From an uncultured Ktedonobacteraceae bacterium (GTDB taxonomy: Bacteria; Chloroflexota; Ktedonobacteria; Ktedonobacterales; Ktedonobacteraceae): a stretch of 6,004 nt of DNA. The translations under genes were made by a program, and so were the position numbers. Below, one piece after another: positions 5,185-6,004 of the stretch (position 1 is its first letter; every line of letters begins with the position of its first letter). The notes below the pieces were generated by a model. That model was not told the DNA's origin, did not search any database, and worked only from the letters and a program-made list of their open reading frames with translations. Where the stretch lies: assembly GCA_955652655.1 (NCBI GenBank), contig CATPCK010000391.1:1-6004 (forward strand), written 5' to 3'.

Positions 5185-5828
5185 GCCACATTTTTAGTAC
5201 AGAGACGAAAACAACGACCAGGCCGCGCCATGATGCTACCATTCGTATTCAATACCTGGGGTCAGATGATACGAAATGGGGCGGGCAATGGCGTACTGTA
5301 CAGCTGTACGAATTTCACCCTGATTTTGACAACCGGCTCAAGTTCAGGGGCTACGCTTACACATCCATCCCCGATGATCTTATTCGGGATGGGCGCTACC
5401 ACACTGGCCTCTATTCCATCATGGGCCAGGGCTACCTGGAACATCCCTATCTCATCGTTCTGGAGACATCCATTCATGAAGACGATCTGCGCGAGCTGAT
5501 GGACTATTGCCGCGAGCAAACGGACCAGCACAAACGCTATACCCCGGTTATCGTTCACCCACAGCCGCTACCGTTCCCGATGTTTGCAAAGGGCGAGAGG
5601 GTTGTTGTTGTTGGCAAGGACTCCTGGGACAAAGAGGACCACATAGGGCAGACAGGCACGGTTGCCGAGGATAGCTCGCCAGGCGGGATGAGTAGCGTTA
5701 CCTTCGATAATGCTGAATATAACCGAGGATCCGACGGTCGAATCTATCAATCAATTGGTATGCCCTCCATCAGCTTGCGCACATTGGAACAGGGTGAACA
5801 CCAGCGTAAAGGCGAGCAGACGCAATGA
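5181..5828 (+). CDS. Protein of unknown function with a C-terminal KOW/SH3-like region
   Basis: This 215-residue soluble protein has no signal peptide or membrane segment. It starts at ATG 5181, overlapping the upstream stop as ATGA, with AGGGG five bases before it, so translation is probably coupled. The N-terminal part (about 20-128) is rich in Tyr, Asp and Arg, with a predicted strand-helix character (IRIQYLGSDDTKWGGQW; YLIVLETSIHEDDLRELMDY). Residues about 134-203 (FAKGERVVVVGKDSWDKEDHIGQTGTV...VTFDNAEY...) have the G-x-x-V-x-V ... G-x-x-G-x-V pattern of a KOW/SH3-like small beta-barrel, often found in nucleic-acid-binding or tail-type proteins. I recognise no family for the whole protein. 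Neighbours are chimeric or mobile, so context gives no function. Confidence 0.7.
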   Translation: MSHIFSTETKTTTRPRHDATIRIQYLGSDDTKWGGQWRTVQLYEFHPDFDNRLKFRGYAYTSIPDDLIRDGRYHTGLYSIMGQGYLEHPYLIVLETSIHEDDLRELMDYCREQTDQHKRYTPVIVHPQPLPFPMFAKGERVVVVGKDSWDKEDHIGQTGTVAEDSSPGGMSSVTFDNAEYNRGSDGRIYQSIGMPSISLRTLEQGEHQRKGEQTQ

Positions 5829-5884
5829 CCGACCTCGACATGTGTGATACAATTGTGACAGATAATGTCACAATTCACCATTAA
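5825..5884 (+). CDS. Possible 19-residue ORF coupled to the preceding gene
   Basis: The ATG at 5825-5827 overlaps the stop of the 215-residue gene as ATGA and opens MTDLDMCDTIVTDNVTIHH, ending at TAA 5882-5884. It repeats the coupling seen at the previous junction and may be the stub of a third gene in the row. It contains the palindrome at 5851-5875, which argues that this DNA serves another purpose. The start signal is poor (no clear GGAGG). Confidence 0.2.
   Translation: MTDLDMCDTIVTDNVTIHH
5851..5875. promoter_or_regulatory. Perfect 10-bp inverted repeat, likely operator or hairpin
   Basis: AATTGTGACA (5851-5860) and TGTCACAATT (5866-5875) are perfect inverted repeats around GATAA. The symmetry and AT-rich edges resemble a binding site for a dimeric regulator. 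The 9-base gap between TGTGA and TCACA is too wide for a standard CRP/FNR site. No T-run follows, so it is a poor intrinsic terminator. Confidence 0.6.
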
Positions 5885-5904
5885 GCAATTAAGCAATTAA
5901 GCAA
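5880..5904 (+). repeat. Three tandem 8-bp direct repeats
   Basis: TTAAGCAA occurs three times without interruption at 5881-5888, 5889-5896 and 5897-5904, five bases after the palindrome, with A at 5880 extending the period by one base. The repeats are perfect. They may be a slippage product, an array of protein sites, or part of a small iteron-like region; unit length and number are low for a replication origin. The rest to 6004 is AT-rich, with TTTTGCAAAA (5921-5930) and GCTTC/GAAGC (5944-5956), and no gene. Confidence 0.8.
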
Positions 5905-6004
5905 TGGGTGCGCCACAGATTTTTGCAAAAGTCTTTAAGATGCGCTTCAAAGAAGCTTACTCGCCTATGAGTGTCCGCCTAAAGCTACTATATATCTTTA
6001 AAAC

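Noticed and set aside
5855..5873. CRP/FNR-type binding site
   Set aside because: TGTGA and TCACA are separated by 9 bases instead of 6, so the half-sites do not fit that family's spacing.
5880..5904. CRISPR array
   Set aside because: The repeats are 8 bp and directly adjacent with no spacers.

Overview
The window reads as an accessory, transposon-worn stretch of a Gram-positive-type (monoderm) bacterial genome with moderately high GC. A sortase beside a DUF4397 surface protein with a sorting signal, together with IS3-, IS5- and IS630-type transposase sequences, fits a soil Chloroflexota of the Ktedonobacterales type. That assignment is inferred from gene style; no marker gene is present.

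Layout. (1) 1-394: the 3' end of an IS3-family transposase gene and its probable right terminus, cut by the window edge. (2) 395-1018: eroded sequence holding an amino-terminal fragment of an SRPBCC/AHSA1-type gene on the minus strand, two small hairpins, and a 43-codon plus-strand reading frame with a good ribosome binding site. (3) 1019-2782, minus strand: a surface-anchoring pair, a two-repeat DUF4397 exported protein ending in MPNTG + hydrophobic segment + basic tail, followed by a lipoprotein-type sortase. A 120-bp near-palindrome (MITE- or REPIN-like) lies between them, and a possible 10-codon leader peptide overlaps the DUF4397 start by ATGA. (4) 2783-3103: intergenic sequence, probably carrying the promoter of that pair. 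(5) 3104-4616: a complete-looking IS5-family element with 17-bp terminal inverted repeats and a TCA target duplication. Unusually, an IS630-type winged-helix half-gene lies inside it, fused in frame to the IS5 transposase; a -1 frameshift at A5G6C is needed to reach the second reading frame. (6) 4618-5884, plus strand: a second chimera (about 95 residues of a metal-dependent amidohydrolase joined to an unrelated tail), overlapped by ATGA with an unrecognised 215-residue protein carrying a KOW/SH3-like C-terminal region, and perhaps a 19-codon ORF, again by ATGA. (7) 5851-6004: a perfect 10-bp inverted repeat and three tandem 8-bp repeats, probably regulatory for something beyond the window.

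Working together: the sortase very probably anchors the neighbouring DUF4397 protein, and perhaps others, to the cell surface. The rest is mostly the product of transposition and illegitimate recombination. Three truncated or fused genes (SRPBCC, IS630/IS5, amidohydrolase) lie within about 4.5 kb. The most unusual object is the IS5 element with an IS630-like DNA-binding domain inside its termini.
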